Shown here: positions 46,629-58,111 of the stretch, piece after piece
Numbering within the stretch: position 1 is the first letter of the stretch
Layout of the letters: every line of letters starts with the position of its first letter
Origin: an uncultured Pelagibacteraceae bacterium
Lineage (GTDB): Bacteria; Pseudomonadota; Alphaproteobacteria; Pelagibacterales; Pelagibacteraceae
Direction of reading: 5' to 3'
Assembly: GCA_902629935.1 (NCBI GenBank)
Contig: CACOSU010000003.1
Span: 62,001-126,000 of the forward strand
DNA length: 64,000 bases
Notes under the pieces: generated by a model
Told to the model about the DNA's origin: nothing
Database searches by the model: none
Seen by the model: only the letters and a program-made list of their open reading frames with translations
Position numbers and translations under genes: made by a program

Positions 46629-48191
46629 TTAATTAAAGCTAGCAGTTCGGAATAACGGTTCGTTATTCGGTCTGATAGGAACATTAACATTGCTCTTAGC
46701 TGCCCAGGAAATTACTTGGTGATGTAAAGGAAGATATGAAATATCATCTTTTACAATTTTCCAAGCCTTTGCAATTGCAGCGTTTCTTTTATCTAGATCA
46801 ACTTCACCTTCCATAACTCTAATTGCAGCATCTACTTCTGAATTACTGAAATTTACTTTATTCCAGCTAGCTCCGCTTTCATATAAGTAATGGAAAACAT
46901 AGTGACTATCCAAAGTTGGAACACCCCATCCTAGCATATAGAAATCACCTTGATTGTCTTTTAGCTCTTTGAAGTGTTTACTTTTAGTCTGTGCAAACAA
47001 ATTAACATTAACGCCGATCTTTCCTAACATACCAACAACAGCTGTACAAATTGCTTCGTCATTTACGTATCTGTCATTTGGACATCTTAGTTCAACATCA
47101 AAACCATTAGGATATCCAGCACTAGCTAAAAGATTTTTTGCAGCATCAACATCATAAGGTAATCTTTTATCAAGATCTGCTGTGTAACCATTTACACCAG
47201 GGAAAGTTATAATACCCGCAGGTTCACTTAAACCTCTCATAACTTTTTTCTTAATTGCTTCAATATCAATTGCTTGATAAAGTGCTTGTCTTACCTCTTT
47301 TTTCTTAAATGGATTATCTCCTGTATTTCCAGTTCTAAGCTTGTCAGCTGCTTGATCCATACCCAAGAAAATTGTTCTCATTTGAGCTGTACTTTCAACT
47401 TTATGACCAGAAGAAGATCCAATTCTTTTTAAATCTTGAACTGGTGCATCAGTAACTAAATCTATCTCTCCCGATAATAAAGCTGCAACTCTGGTAGCTG
47501 CATTTTTAATAGGAAGTAATTCAATTTGGGTAACTTTTTTATCTTTCATCTCACCCCACCAGTGTTTATTTCTTTTAAACACTGTTTTAGTGTTAGGCTC
47601 TCTTAAAGTGATTTTAAAAGGACCAGTTCCCATAGCATTAGTAGCTGAAAAAGTTTCTTGTCCTGCATCCCAATTTTGTGGAGACATAGCAAAGTTTTTC
47701 TCTGACCAAGCTTTAGACATGATGAAAATATTTGATAATTGGTTTAAAAGTATTGGATTTGGTTTACTTGTTGTGATCTTAACTGAGTAATCACCAATTG
47801 CCGTAACATCAGATACTGTGCTTATATACTCTTTAAAATCTGACGTTCTTTGCTTAGCTCTTAATATACTAAAGACAACATCAGCAGATGTCATTCCAGT
47901 ACCATCAGAAAACTTTGCATCTTTTCTCAAATCAAATATCCAAGTGTTTGGATCCGTAGTTCTCCATTTTGTTGCTAATGCAGGACCTATTTTCATATCC
48001 AATCCTCTTTGAACTAAAGCCTCATAAACTTGTCTTGAAACCTGAGTAGTTGGGCCTTCGTTTTGTGCATGTGGATCTAGTGTTAAACTATCTCCTTGCA
48101 TAGACCATTTAATGGTTTTTGCCCATGCTGAAGAAAATCCAAATACTAGAACTAATGACAAAAGTATTCTTACTATATTTTTAGTCTTCAT
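46629..48191 (-). CDS. peptide-type ABC solute-binding protein (family 5)
   Basis: This 520-residue periplasmic protein has a signal peptide (residues 1-24, ending near SAWAK) and the SBP family 5 layout: LTLDPHAQNEGPTTQVSRQVYEALV near residue 36, KFSDGTGMTSADVVFSI near residue 92 and NPFKKKEVRQALYQAID near residue 293. Ligands of the family include di- and oligopeptides, nickel, glutathione and opines. This one cannot be narrowed further. It heads an operon with two permeases and a fused ATPase. Confidence 0.93.
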   Translation of the reverse strand: MKTKNIVRILLSLVLVFGFSSAWAKTIKWSMQGDSLTLDPHAQNEGPTTQVSRQVYEALVQRGLDMKIGPALATKWRTTDPNTWIFDLRKDAKFSDGTGMTSADVVFSILRAKQRTSDFKEYISTVSDVTAIGDYSVKITTSKPNPILLNQLSNIFIMSKAWSEKNFAMSPQNWDAGQETFSATNAMGTGPFKITLREPNTKTVFKRNKHWWGEMKDKKVTQIELLPIKNAATRVAALLSGEIDLVTDAPVQDLKRIGSSSGHKVESTAQMRTIFLGMDQAADKLRTGNTGDNPFKKKEVRQALYQAIDIEAIKKKVMRGLSEPAGIITFPGVNGYTADLDKRLPYDVDAAKNLLASAGYPNGFDVELRCPNDRYVNDEAICTAVVGMLGKIGVNVNLFAQTKSKHFKELKDNQGDFYMLGWGVPTLDSHYVFHYLYESGASWNKVNFSNSEVDAAIRVMEGEVDLDKRNAAIAKAWKIVKDDISYLPLHHQVISWAAKSNVNVPIRPNNEPLFRTASFN

Positions 48192-48216
48192 ATTTCCCTC
48201 TTTTTTTAAATTTATT

Positions 48217-48267
48217 TAAAAAAGTATAAGTGAAATAATTGAATTATTGTAGCAATAATTTACTTAT
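48217..48267 (-). terminator. probable intrinsic terminator after ilvC
   Basis: Minus-strand sequence just past the ilvC stop forms an imperfect stem (outer ATAAGT/ACTTAT, inner ATTG/CAAT) followed by ACUUUUUU. It separates ilvIHC from the peptide transporter operon. The stem is AU-rich, so confidence is moderate. Confidence 0.5.
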
Positions 48268-48272
48268 AAAAT

Positions 48273-49313
<1,041 letters not shown>

Positions 49314-49862
49314 TTAATTAAATATTTTAGCACCTCTAGTCATAGCAACTGCCCCTGTTCTCGAAGTACTTATAAGTCCCAAAGGCTTTAATTTTTTATT
49401 CATCAAATCTATCTCTCTTCTAAGTGCAGTTATTTGAATTACTGCTGAATTTTTTGTTTCATCTAATATTATGGGATTAAATTTTTTACAAGCATTTAAA
49501 CATTTTTCAATTTTATTTCTTTTTCCTAATATTTTAAATAAAGCCATTTCCTTAAATATCACGTCCTTATCCTCTCTTTTAAACTCTGCAACTTTGTGAA
49601 CAGGCACTAATTTGGTTAATTGTAGTCTTATTTGATCAATCACTTGGGGTGTACCGGTAGTAACAATTGTTATTCTAGAAATATTTTTAATTGCATCAAC
49701 CTCAGCAACCGCTAATGACTCAATATTATAACCTCGACCTGAAAAGAGACCAACTACTCTTGCAAGAACTCCAGCCTCATTATCTACCCAAACCACAAAG
49801 ATATATGTATCTGGTTTTTCTTTTTTCGTAGCTACGCTATAAGCTGATTTTGATTTAGGCAT
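49314..49862 (-). CDS. ilvH: acetolactate synthase small (regulatory) subunit
   Basis: This 182-residue protein begins with an ACT domain (VVWDNEAGVLARVVGLFSGRGYNIESLAVAEVD spans residues 24-56 with one residue difference) that binds valine for feedback inhibition. A C-terminal regulatory domain follows. It pairs with the IlvI catalytic subunit encoded 5 bp upstream. Confidence 0.96.
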   Translation of the reverse strand: MPKSKSAYSVATKKEKPDTYIFVVWVDNEAGVLARVVGLFSGRGYNIESLAVAEVDAIKNISRITIVTTGTPQVIDQIRLQLTKLVPVHKVAEFKREDKDVIFKEMALFKILGKRNKIEKCLNACKKFNPIILDETKNSAVIQITALRREIDLMNKKLKPLGLISTSRTGAVAMTRGAKIFN

Positions 49863-49867
49863 TATAA

Positions 49868-51634
49868 TTATACTAAGGCCTTGCCTTTTCCTTTAATTTT
49901 ATTTTCCTCTTGATCATTTGGACCCAATATCATTTGGTTATGAGGTTTTCCAGATGGGATCATTGGGAAACAATTCTCGTTTGGATCAACATGACAATCG
50001 AATATAACTGGTCCATTATAATCAATCATTTCTTGAATTTTATCATCAAGATCAGCAGGGTTATCTGCTTTAATTCCTTTACACCCATACGCTTCAGCCA
50101 TTTTCATAAAATCTGGTAATGCTTCAGAATAACTTTCAGAATAATTTTTTTCATGAAGTAATTCCTGCCATTGTCTAACCATTCCCATGTATTGATTATT
50201 TAAGATAAATATTTTTATAGGAAGATTATATTGAACTGCTGTAGACATTTCTTGCATAGTCATCAGTACTGAAGCTTCTCCAGCAATATCAATTACAAGT
50301 TTTTCAGGATGGGCAATTTGTACACCAACCGCTGCTGGCAATCCATACCCCATAGTTCCCAAGCCACCAGATGTCATCCATCTGTTTGGTTTATTGAATT
50401 TATAATGCTGTGCAGCCCACATTTGATGTTGCCCAACTTCGGTAGTAACATAAGCGTCTTGTTCCTTAGTTAATTCATAAAGTCTTTGAACAGCATATTG
50501 GGGTTTAATACTCTCAGTGCTGTTCGTGAAATTTAGAGAATTTTTTTCTCTCCATTTTTCAATTTGTTCCCACCACTTAGCAATATTTGATTTGTTTGAT
50601 TTGCTATGACCATTTTTATTTTTTGAGATAGTTTTATTAATTTTACTTATTACACTTGATACATCTCCCACTATTGCAAGATCAACTTTGATTATTTTAT
50701 TAATTGAAGATGGATCAATATCTATATGAACTTTTTTTGATTTTGGCGAAAACTCGTCTATCTTACCAGTTATACGATCATCAAATCTAGCACCAATATT
50801 TATTAAAAGATCACAATCGTGCATTGCATTGTTAGCTTCATAAGTGCCATGCATACCAAGCATTCCTAAAAACTGATTATCATCTCCAGGATACGCGCCC
50901 AAACCCTGAAGTGTAGAAGTTATTGGAAATCCAGTTAGTTCGACAAATTCTCTTAAAACCTGACTTGCTTTTGGTCCAGAATTAATCACTCCTCCACCAC
51001 TATAAATTATTGGTTTTTTAGATTTGTTTATTAATTTTATTAATTCATCAATTTGAACTTGTGAAAATTTATTGTGAGATTTTCCATTTAAACTTTTTTC
51101 TTTATTTAGTTTTTTATATTTTGTTTTTGCGAACTGAATATCTTTTGGAATATCAATTAAAACTGGTCCAGGTCTTCCTGTTGTTGCAACTCTAAAAGCT
51201 TCATGCATAACTTTAGAAAGATCATTTATATCTTTGACTAACCAATTATGTTTCGTACAAGGTCTTGTTATTCCTGTGGTATCACATTCCTGAAAAGCAT
51301 CTGTTCCAATTAGGTGTGTTGGAACTTGACCAGAAATACAAACCAATGGGACCGAATCCATATAAGCATCAGTTAAAGCTGTAACAACATTAGTGGCTCC
51401 AGGACCTGATGTAACTAAAACTACCCCTGGTTTTCCAGATGATCTTGCATAACCTTCAGCTGCATGTCCCGCACCTTGTTCATGTCTAACTAAAATATGT
51501 TTAATGGAAGGGTGATTTTTTAATTCATCATAAATTGGTAACACTGCACCACCAGGATAACCGAAGATATGTTCTACCTTTTGGTCTTCAAGACATTTAA
51601 ATACAATTTCTGCTCCAGTTAATAATTTTGACAT
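49868..51634 (-). CDS. ilvI: acetolactate synthase large (catalytic) subunit
   Basis: This 588-residue thiamine-diphosphate enzyme condenses two pyruvates, or pyruvate with 2-oxobutyrate. It shows the [15 protein letters not shown] segment near residue 23 and the catalytic Glu in [14 protein letters not shown] near residue 50. The ThDP motif starts at [14 protein letters not shown] and runs to NNQYMGMV near residue 460. The motif begins GEAS rather than the common GDGS/GDAS, with Glu in place of the metal-binding Asp. It is first in the ilvI-ilvH-ilvC operon. Confidence 0.96.
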   Translation of the reverse strand: MSKLLTGAEIVFKCLEDQKVEHIFGYPGGAVLPIYDELKNHPSIKHILVRHEQGAGHAAEGYARSSGKPGVVLVTSGPGATNVVTALTDAYMDSVPLVCISGQVPTHLIGTDAFQECDTTGITRPCTKHNWLVKDINDLSKVMHEAFRVATTGRPGPVLIDIPKDIQFAKTKYKKLNKEKSLNGKSHNKFSQVQIDELIKLINKSKKPIIYSGGGVINSGPKASQVLREFVELTGFPITSTLQGLGAYPGDDNQFLGMLGMHGTYEANNAMHDCDLLINIGARFDDRITGKIDEFSPKSKKVHIDIDPSSINKIIKVDLAIVGDVSSVISKINKTISKNKNGHSKSNKSNIAKWWEQIEKWREKNSLNFTNSTESIKPQYAVQRLYELTKEQDAYVTTEVGQHQMWAAQHYKFNKPNRWMTSGGLGTMGYGLPAAVGVQIAHPEKLVIDIAGEASVLMTMQEMSTAVQYNLPIKIFILNNQYMGMVRQWQELLHEKNYSESYSEALPDFMKMAEAYGCKGIKADNPADLDDKIQEMIDYNGPVIFDCHVDPNENCFPMIPSGKPHNQMILGPNDQEENKIKGKGKALV

Positions 51635-51686
51635 TATGCAATCTAGCTGAAGTTGTACTCATTGGTCAAGTTTAAGAATGAAAATT

Positions 51687-52595
51687 TTAAATTTTTTTTA
51701 AATATTTATTTATGTCCTGTGGCTTAAGCTTTATCCAACTAGTCATGTTACCTCTAGCCCAAGTGCTCTGCCTTTTGGCGTATTGTCTAGTTTTTATAGC
51801 AATTTTTTCTATAGTCTCATTCAAATCTTTTTGTTTTTTTAAATATTCTCTAATTTCATTTACTCCTATGGCTTTGTTAGCACTTTTATCTTTTCTAACC
51901 CTTAGCTTTATGAAATCTTTGACTTCTTTTATTGCTCCATTTTCTATCATCTCTCTTGTTCTTACATCGATACGCTCAATTAATTCTTGTCTAGGAAAAT
52001 CAATATAAACTTTGAAAAAATCATCTTCCACAAAGTTTGATTTTGTGTTTTTAAACCATTCACTTAGAGATTTTTTTGTAAACTTTTTAACTTCATAAGC
52101 TCTGATAGATCTTTGAGTGTCTGTAGGATTTATTTTTACTCTTGAGGATGGATCTAATTTTAATAGTTTTTCATAAAACTTCTTTTGTCCAAGTTTTTTT
52201 TGTAAATTTCTAATTTGATTTCTTAATTTTAATGAAATATTTGGTATTTTAACTAAACCATTGGTTAAAGCTTTAAAGTATAAACCTGTCCCTCCTACAA
52301 GAATTGGGGTTTTTTTTCTTTTTTGAACTACCTTAATTTTTTTAATTACTAGCTTAAGCCAATCACCTGTGGAGAAGTTTTTTGTTACACTATGAAAACC
52401 ATATAAGTGATGTTTTATTTTCTGATGCTTTTTTGGATCAGGTCTAGCCGACAAGATTTTAAGCTCTTTGTATACTTGCATGCTATCTGCGTTAATAATT
52501 TCTCCATCAACTTTTTTTGCAACTTTAATTGCAAAACTTGATTTTCCTGATGCTGTAGGTCCAGATATTAATATTATCTTGGATTTTAAATCCAT
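51687..52595 (-). CDS. miaA: tRNA dimethylallyltransferase
   Basis: This 302-residue enzyme isopentenylates A37 of tRNAs that read UNN codons. It has the P-loop ISGPTASGKSSFAIKVA (residues 9-25), the NADSMQVYKELKILSARP segment near residue 35 and the GGTGLYFKAL motif near residue 101. It starts 2 bp after the degP stop and ends before ilvI on the same strand, so it may feed into the ilv transcript. Confidence 0.95.
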   Translation of the reverse strand: MDLKSKIILISGPTASGKSSFAIKVAKKVDGEIINADSMQVYKELKILSARPDPKKHQKIKHHLYGFHSVTKNFSTGDWLKLVIKKIKVVQKRKKTPILVGGTGLYFKALTNGLVKIPNISLKLRNQIRNLQKKLGQKKFYEKLLKLDPSSRVKINPTDTQRSIRAYEVKKFTKKSLSEWFKNTKSNFVEDDFFKVYIDFPRQELIERIDVRTREMIENGAIKEVKDFIKLRVRKDKSANKAIGVNEIREYLKKQKDLNETIEKIAIKTRQYAKRQSTWARGNMTSWIKLKPQDINKYLKKI

Positions 52596-52597
52596 TA

Positions 52598-54013
52598 TTA
52601 GTCTAGCTTAACACCAATGTATCTTCTTTGATTTTGATTATTATAGATTGCGAGTAAAACTGTCTTTTGATTTGAATTAAGAACTTCTTTAGTAATATCT
52701 CTTAAGTCATTAGCTGATCTAACTTTTTTCTTTTGGGCTTCAATAATAATACTATTAAGCTCTATTGAATTAGCTAAAGGGCTGTTGTTTGCAATTTTTG
52801 TGATCACAAGTCCTGTTGTCTGATTTGGTAAATTTCTATTTTTAATATCTTCTTTAGTTAACGGTCTTACTGCAATTCTTAAACTTTCAATTATTTCCTC
52901 ATTATTTTGTTTTTGAGTCTCTTGATTTTTGCTTACTTTAAAATCATCCGAAGTTTCTAACCTTCCTAAAATAACATTTTTAGTAATCTCTTTCTTATCT
53001 CTCCAAACTTTAACTTCAACTTTTTTTCCAACTTCTGTTCTTGCTACAATAGCTGGAAGTTCTTTCATTTGGTTTATTTTTTCTCCATTAAATTCTAAAA
53101 TAATATCGCCAGCTAGTATTCCTGCTTTTTCTGATGGACTATTTTCTGCAACACTAGCAACTAATGCTCCCCGAGGTTTGTCTAATTTTTCAACTTCAGC
53201 AATTTCTTTAGTTACATCTTGAATTCTTACACCAAGCCAACCTCTCTTTGTTTCACCAAATTCAATTAATTGTTTAATTACAATTTGAGCACTGTTTGAT
53301 GGTATTGAAAATCCAATTCCGATAGAACCATTACGTCCAAGAATTGCTGTATTAATTCCAATTACATTTCCATCCATATCAAATAGAGGGCCACCTGAAT
53401 TTCCTGAATTAATAGAAGCGTCTGTTTGTATAAAATCTTCATACCTTGATAAACCAATTGATCTGTTTCTGGCTGATATAATTCCAGCGGTTACAGTTCC
53501 ACCTAGACCAAATGGATTTCCAATTGCTAAAACCCAATCACCTATTCTTGCTTTATCAGAGTCTCCAAATGATACTGGGATAAACTTTTCGTCTGTTTCT
53601 AATTGTAAAACAGCAATATCCATAAGCGGGTCAGCGCCTAAAACCTTTGCTTTAAATTCTTGATCGCCATTTACTCTAACAATAATATCGTCAGCATCTT
53701 GAATTACGTGATTATTTGTAATTACAATTCCTTTCTCGTCAATTATAAATCCAGAACCTAGTGCAGCTGATTGTCTTTCTTGAGGTGTCCCAAATTCTTT
53801 AAACATATCTTCAAAAGGAGATCCTGGAGGAAATTGAAAAGGAAATGGATTGGTATTAGTTACAACAGTTGTTGTAGTAGAAATATTGACCACAGATGGC
53901 ATTAATTTTTCTGCAAGGTCTGCAAATGAAGCAGGTACTGGTTTAGAATTTACACTAAATGAAAAAGTTAATGATAGAACTATTGTTAAAAATATTATTT
54001 TAATTTTTCTCAT
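52598..54013 (-). CDS. degP: periplasmic serine protease Do/DegP family
   Basis: This 471-residue HtrA protease has a signal peptide (residues 1-23), the catalytic triad in TNNHVIQ (His), DPLMDIAVLQ (Asp) and INSGNSGGPLF (Ser), then two PDZ domains (starting near residues 255 and 370). It degrades or refolds damaged envelope proteins. It sits downstream of hflKC and DUF2065, the arrangement common in alphaproteobacteria, so these genes probably act together in membrane and periplasm quality control. Confidence 0.95.
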   Translation of the reverse strand: MRKIKIIFLTIVLSLTFSFSVNSKPVPASFADLAEKLMPSVVNISTTTTVVTNTNPFPFQFPPGSPFEDMFKEFGTPQERQSAALGSGFIIDEKGIVITNNHVIQDADDIIVRVNGDQEFKAKVLGADPLMDIAVLQLETDEKFIPVSFGDSDKARIGDWVLAIGNPFGLGGTVTAGIISARNRSIGLSRYEDFIQTDASINSGNSGGPLFDMDGNVIGINTAILGRNGSIGIGFSIPSNSAQIVIKQLIEFGETKRGWLGVRIQDVTKEIAEVEKLDKPRGALVASVAENSPSEKAGILAGDIILEFNGEKINQMKELPAIVARTEVGKKVEVKVWRDKKEITKNVILGRLETSDDFKVSKNQETQKQNNEEIIESLRIAVRPLTKEDIKNRNLPNQTTGLVITKIANNSPLANSIELNSIIIEAQKKKVRSANDLRDITKEVLNSNQKTVLLAIYNNQNQRRYIGVKLD

Positions 54014-54014
54014 A

Positions 54015-54200
54015 TTAGCTCTTAATGTAATAAATAATTATAAAACCTATCACTGCAAAAATCAGACCACCTGATCTTAATTGACTATCTTTAACAAGTT
54101 CTAATTTCTTCAACATACTTTTCATTTTTGCTGGAAATAAGGCGTATAAAATTCCTTCAATAAACAAGAATAAACCAAAAGCTATGACTAGCTCACGCAT
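54015..54200 (-). CDS. DUF2065 small membrane protein
   Basis: This 61-residue protein has two membrane helices (residues 4-24 and 42-59) around a basic loop (FPAKMKSMLKKLEL). It matches DUF2065, which is repeatedly encoded beside hflC. No function has been assigned. It lies 7 bp after hflC and 1 bp before degP. Confidence 0.85.
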   Translation of the reverse strand: MRELVIAFGLFLFIEGILYALFPAKMKSMLKKLELVKDSQLRSGGLIFAVIGFIIIYYIKS

Positions 54201-54207
54201 TTAAGAT

Positions 54208-55080
54208 TTACTGTTGGATTTCAGGTTTTATATTTCCAAAAAATTTAAAAAATTCACTATCTGGAGACAAGATTAATGAAGTTTCACCACCAATTAACGC
54301 TTTTTCATAAGCTTGCATGGCTCTATAGAAAGCAAAAAATTCAGGGTCTTGACCAAAAGCATCAGCAAATATTTTGTTTCTTAAACCGTCACCCTCTCCT
54401 TTCATAATCTCAGATTGTTTTTGAGCATCTGCTAAAATTACTGTTACCTCTTTATCTGCAGTTGAAGTTATAGTGACAGCCATTTCTGCACCCTTAGCTC
54501 TGAATTCTTTTGCTTCTCTCTCCCTTTCAGTCTGCATTCTTCTATAAATAGCATCACTGTTTGCTTGAGGAAGATCTGCTCTTTTAATTCTTACATCTAC
54601 AATATTAATCCCAAAGTTTTGTGCTTCATTGTTGACTCCTTCTTTAATTAAAGCCATTTGTTTGGATCTATCTTTAGATAATAATGTTTGTAATTCTTCT
54701 TGTCCCAATACGTTTCTAATTCTGGAATTTATAATTGTTGATAATCTTGATCTTGCAACTCTTTCATTTCCAACTGAGATATAAAATTTTAGTGGATCTA
54801 TTATTTGAAACCTTGCAAATGCGTCAACAATTAAACGTTTCTGATCTGATGCAATAACTTCTTCGGGTGGAGCGTCCAAATTTAAAATTCTTTTATCTAA
54901 ATATACAACGTTTTGGATGAAAGGAATTTTAAAATTTAATCCTGGCTTCATGATTATTCTTTTTGGATCACCAAATTGAAGAATAATTGCTTGGTTAACT
55001 TCTTTAACTATTATTACTGATAAATAAGCTACAACTCCAATTGCAACTAATATTCCTACTAATACTTTTCCAGCTTTCAT
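54208..55080 (-). CDS. hflC: HflC, SPFH-domain modulator of FtsH protease
   Basis: This 290-residue protein has an N-terminal membrane anchor (residues 5-25) and an SPFH/band-7 domain (EVNQAIILQFGDPKRIIMKPGLNFKIPF, residues 27-54). An Ala/Glu-rich coiled coil and a C-terminal FYRAMQAYEKAL segment complete it. With HflK it builds a large cage around FtsH at the inner membrane. It overlaps nothing but follows hflK by 1 bp. Confidence 0.95.
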   Translation of the reverse strand: MKAGKVLVGILVAIGVVAYLSVIIVKEVNQAIILQFGDPKRIIMKPGLNFKIPFIQNVVYLDKRILNLDAPPEEVIASDQKRLIVDAFARFQIIDPLKFYISVGNERVARSRLSTIINSRIRNVLGQEELQTLLSKDRSKQMALIKEGVNNEAQNFGINIVDVRIKRADLPQANSDAIYRRMQTEREREAKEFRAKGAEMAVTITSTADKEVTVILADAQKQSEIMKGEGDGLRNKIFADAFGQDPEFFAFYRAMQAYEKALIGGETSLILSPDSEFFKFFGNIKPEIQQ

Positions 55081-55081
55081 T

Positions 55082-56185
55082 TTAGTTTGTCGCTTTCTTT
55101 TTTAATTCAGGTAAAGGCAAGTAAGGAACAACTCCTGAGCCCGCATTCTTTTCGATAATCACTTTATCTATATCTGCTAAAACTTTTTCCATAGTTTCCA
55201 AATACATTCTCTCTTGAGTTACAGCTTTTGCATTTTTATACTCACTATAAATAGCAATAAATCTACTTGCTTCACCCTCTGCTTTTGCAACAACTTCTTT
55301 TTTATAAGCTTCTGCTGCTTGTAAAATTTTTTGTGCCTCTCCTCGCGCTCTTGGAATTACGTCATTTGCATAGGCTTCAGCCTCGTTTTTTGATCTTTCC
55401 ATATCTGCTCTTGCAGCTTGCACGTCTCTAAATGCATCAATAACTTGATCTGGTGGATCGGCTTTCTGGGTTTGTACTTGTGTAATTTGAATTCCACTCT
55501 CATAATCATCAAGAATAGTTTGAATTATAGCTTGAGTTTCAACCTCAATTTTAGATCTTCCCTCAGTTAAAATTGGTTGGATTGCACTTTTAGCAATCAC
55601 TTCTCTCATAGCAGTTTCTGCTGCAGCTTTTACAGTTCCCTCTGGATCTTGGATTTTAAATAAAAAATTTCCTGCGTCTTTAATTACCCAAAACACAGAA
55701 AAGTCTATATTAACTATATTTTCGTCACCAGTTAACATCAGGCTTTCTTGTGGTACATCAGCAACACCACCACCTGTTGAGAAACCACTATCTCTTTCAG
55801 ATCTAAAACCTATATCCATTCTATTAACTTTTGTAACCTTTGGTGTTTGAACAGTCTCTACTGGAAAAGGAATATGATAATTCAAACCTGGTTGAGTAGT
55901 TTTAACAAACTTACCAAATCTAAGAACAACCCCTTGCTCATCTGGAAGAACTCTATAAAGGCCGCTTGCCAGCCATACAAAAGCTAAAACTAATAAAATT
56001 AAGCTTATTGATTTCCCACCTGAACTTTTACCTCCAGGTAAAAATTTTTTTATTTTATCCTGCAGGTCTCTTATTAATTCATCAATATTTGGTGGTGTCG
56101 GTCCTCTACCTGATCCATTGCCGCTGCCACTTCCAGGAGGCGCACCCCATGGACTTCCTCCTCTTTCTTTGAAATCGTCTGACAT
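55082..56185 (-). CDS. hflK: HflK, SPFH-domain modulator of FtsH protease
   Basis: This 367-residue partner of HflC has a Gly/Pro-rich cytoplasmic N-terminus (residues 6-40) and one membrane helix (about residues 61-80). The SPFH domain starts at YRVLPDEQGVVLRFGKF, and a long helical region follows (AEAYANDVIPRARGEAQKI). It is first in the hflK-hflC-DUF2065-degP-miaA series. Its start codon is immediately beside the longest possible mrp frame on the opposite strand. Confidence 0.95.
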   Translation of the reverse strand: MSDDFKERGGSPWGAPPGSGSGNGSGRGPTPPNIDELIRDLQDKIKKFLPGGKSSGGKSISLILLVLAFVWLASGLYRVLPDEQGVVLRFGKFVKTTQPGLNYHIPFPVETVQTPKVTKVNRMDIGFRSERDSGFSTGGGVADVPQESLMLTGDENIVNIDFSVFWVIKDAGNFLFKIQDPEGTVKAAAETAMREVIAKSAIQPILTEGRSKIEVETQAIIQTILDDYESGIQITQVQTQKADPPDQVIDAFRDVQAARADMERSKNEAEAYANDVIPRARGEAQKILQAAEAYKKEVVAKAEGEASRFIAIYSEYKNAKAVTQERMYLETMEKVLADIDKVIIEKNAGSGVVPYLPLPELKKKATN

Positions 56186-56236
56186 ATGCGAACTTATATA
56201 GTGTCTTTATTGGAAAAAACAAGTAATGATAGTTTT

Positions 56237-57061
56237 ATGACTGATAAAAAGCCAGAACTAAGTGCCGCAATGAGAAAGAAGCTACAGCCTAAAAAATTCA
56301 CTAAAAATCCAATTCTAGGAACAAAATTTACTTTAGCTATCTCAAGTGCAAAAGGCGGCGTCGGAAAATCTACATTTGCAACGAATCTTGCTATAGCTCT
56401 TAAAAAAGTTGGATGTAAAGTTGGTCTATTAGATGCTGATATTTATGGACCTTCAATACCTAAAATGTTCAATATAAATGAAAAACCAAAAAGTGATGGT
56501 CAAAAATTAGAACCTATTACCAAATATGATATTCAATGTATGTCAATTGGTTTTTTAACTGATCAACAAACTCCCATGATATGGCGTGGTCCGATGGTAA
56601 CAAGTGCAATTAAAACATTTACTCAAAAAGTAAACTGGAAGGATTTAGACTTTATAATAGTTGATATGCCACCTGGTACTGGTGATACTCAACTAACATT
56701 TTCACAAGAAATAAAAATGGATGGAGCAATAATAGTATCAACTCCGCAAGAAGTGGCTCTTTTAGATGTTAAAAGAGGTATTAGAATGTTTGATAAACTT
56801 GGAGTTAAAATTTTAGGTTTAGTAGATAATATGAGTTTTTTTACTGGAGACGATGGAAAGAGATATAAAATTTTTGGTGAAGGAGGAGTAAAAAAGACAG
56901 CAGAAGAATTTAAAAAAGAATTTTTAGGTGAAATACCAATTAACCCTGAAGTTGGTACAACTGGAGACGCAGGAAAGCCAATAGTGGAGGCTAACCCTGA
57001 ACATGAAATTTCAAAAATATATTTAAATTTTGCTGAAAGGGTTAAATCAACTTATCTTTAA
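56237..57061 (+). CDS. apbC: Mrp/ApbC-family iron-sulfur carrier ATPase
   Basis: This P-loop protein of 274 residues has the deviant Walker [18 protein letters not shown], the switch segments [15 protein letters not shown] and [12 protein letters not shown], and the [20 protein letters not shown] helix. The family assembles and transfers Fe-S clusters. Like other short Mrp proteins it lacks the N-terminal DUF59 domain. I start at ATG 56237 (MTDKKPELS) because the longer frame from 56186 would abut the divergent hflK start and leave no promoter space; the 17 extra residues have no family character. Confidence 0.88.
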   Translation: MTDKKPELSAAMRKKLQPKKFTKNPILGTKFTLAISSAKGGVGKSTFATNLAIALKKVGCKVGLLDADIYGPSIPKMFNINEKPKSDGQKLEPITKYDIQCMSIGFLTDQQTPMIWRGPMVTSAIKTFTQKVNWKDLDFIIVDMPPGTGDTQLTFSQEIKMDGAIIVSTPQEVALLDVKRGIRMFDKLGVKILGLVDNMSFFTGDDGKRYKIFGEGGVKKTAEEFKKEFLGEIPINPEVGTTGDAGKPIVEANPEHEISKIYLNFAERVKSTYL

Positions 57062-57989
57062 GATCAAAAGCAACCATTAATTCATTCCACTCTCTTTTAG
57101 ACAGCCCTGAACTTTCAACTTCTACATTTTCACCTTTAATTAGTTTTTGTATGATTACTTTTCCTTTTGCAGAAACCTCTGTTCCACCTACCCTATAATC
57201 CATAAAAGCATCATATGTAATAGGAACCCATTTTTTTAAAGTATCAAGCATTATATCAGCATAAACTCTTATTTCATATTGAGCGTGACTATCTGCTCTT
57301 AATCTTAAAAAGTTCATCAAGTTTAATAAATCTGTTTTCCAATACCACTGAGTGTAAGTATTAAGCGTTAAATTCATTCTTGCTAATTCTCTTGCTAATC
57401 CCTTTTTATTTTCATCGATTTTTGAACCATCAAACCTTTCATTAAGCATAGTCTCATAATTATCATAAGTTCTCTCTGCATCACATTTTAAAAGTTCTAA
57501 AACTTCCTCTGCCTGTTTTCCTTCCAAAACGTCTCCTCTACCCTGTCGGTTACTAGTTGATTGAGCAGCTAAATTTTCTTGTGATGGCAAATAAAATTCT
57601 TTATCTAAAATAGAGTATCTTGCAGAATACTCATTAACATTTGCAGTTCTATGTCTAATCCATTGTCTTGCAATAAATATTGGAAGCTTAACATGATATT
57701 TAATTTCACACATTTCAAATGGAGTGCTGTGCCAATGTCTCATTAGATATTTTATTAAACCTTTGTCAGTTGAAACTTGTTTAGTTCCTTTGCCGTACGA
57801 TACTCTGGCTGATTGAACTATGGATGTGTCATCACCCATATAATCAACAACTCTTACAAAACCATGATCTAAAGCTGGAATTGCTTCATATAGGATTTTT
57901 TCAAGCTCAGGAGCAGTAACTCTCTTTGTTTGATTGCTTTGAGATTGTTGATTTTTTATTTCTTCTTGTTGTTCTTTAGTTAATTTCAT
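57042..57989 (-). CDS. thyX: flavin-dependent thymidylate synthase
   Basis: This 315-residue ThyX makes dTMP with FAD and methylene-THF. The ThyX motif is present as [14 protein letters not shown], preceded by [22 protein letters not shown] and followed by a long helical C-terminal domain with [22 protein letters not shown]. An open frame extends another 41 codons upstream to 58112, but that part is antisense to the tmRNA acceptor piece and is not protein. ATG at 57989 ([10 protein letters not shown]) is therefore taken. Its 3' end overlaps the convergent mrp gene by 20 bp. Confidence 0.93.
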   Translation of the reverse strand: MKLTKEQQEEIKNQQSQSNQTKRVTAPELEKILYEAIPALDHGFVRVVDYMGDDTSIVQSARVSYGKGTKQVSTDKGLIKYLMRHWHSTPFEMCEIKYHVKLPIFIARQWIRHRTANVNEYSARYSILDKEFYLPSQENLAAQSTSNRQGRGDVLEGKQAEEVLELLKCDAERTYDNYETMLNERFDGSKIDENKKGLARELARMNLTLNTYTQWYWKTDLLNLMNFLRLRADSHAQYEIRVYADIMLDTLKKWVPITYDAFMDYRVGGTEVSAKGKVIIQKLIKGENVEVESSGLSKREWNELMVAFDLKDKLI

Positions 57990-57997
57990 GATTGTTA

Positions 57998-58025
57998 TTG
58001 AATCTGTTGTAATTACTTTTATATT
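57998..58025 (+). promoter_or_regulatory. candidate ssrA promoter
   Basis: TTGAAT (57998-58003) and TATATT (58020-58025) are separated by 16 bp and point into the tmRNA acceptor piece. Transcription would begin near 58032. The elements also fall in the thyX upstream region on the other strand. Confidence 0.4.
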
Positions 58026-58031
58026 AATAAC

Positions 58032-58111
58032 GTTGGTTTTCCAACTACGACGATAAACGAATTTCGTAATAACCATTGCGGACGTGGGGGCAGTACCCAC
58101 CACCTCCACCA
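58032..58111 (+). ncRNA. ssrA: two-piece tmRNA, acceptor piece
   Basis: The segment ends in CACCUCC-A-CCA (58101-58111), a complete tRNA-like acceptor 3' strand with encoded CCA. A T-arm precedes it: stem GUGGG/CCCAC (58084-58088 with 58096-58100) closing a 7-nt loop GGCAGUA that lacks the usual TTC. Upstream are a GUUGG/CCAAC hairpin and a UACGA/UCGUA hairpin. The acceptor strand pairs with GGGGGUG at 58123-58129 in seven pairs, including G3-U70, the alanine identity element. The acceptor part precedes the coding part, the permuted order of alphaproteobacterial tmRNA. The 5' end is approximate. Confidence 0.92.

Noticed and set aside
53850-54074. 74-codon plus-strand frame over the degP start
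   Set aside because: It is a shadow of degP and DUF2065 with no Shine-Dalgarno or family character.
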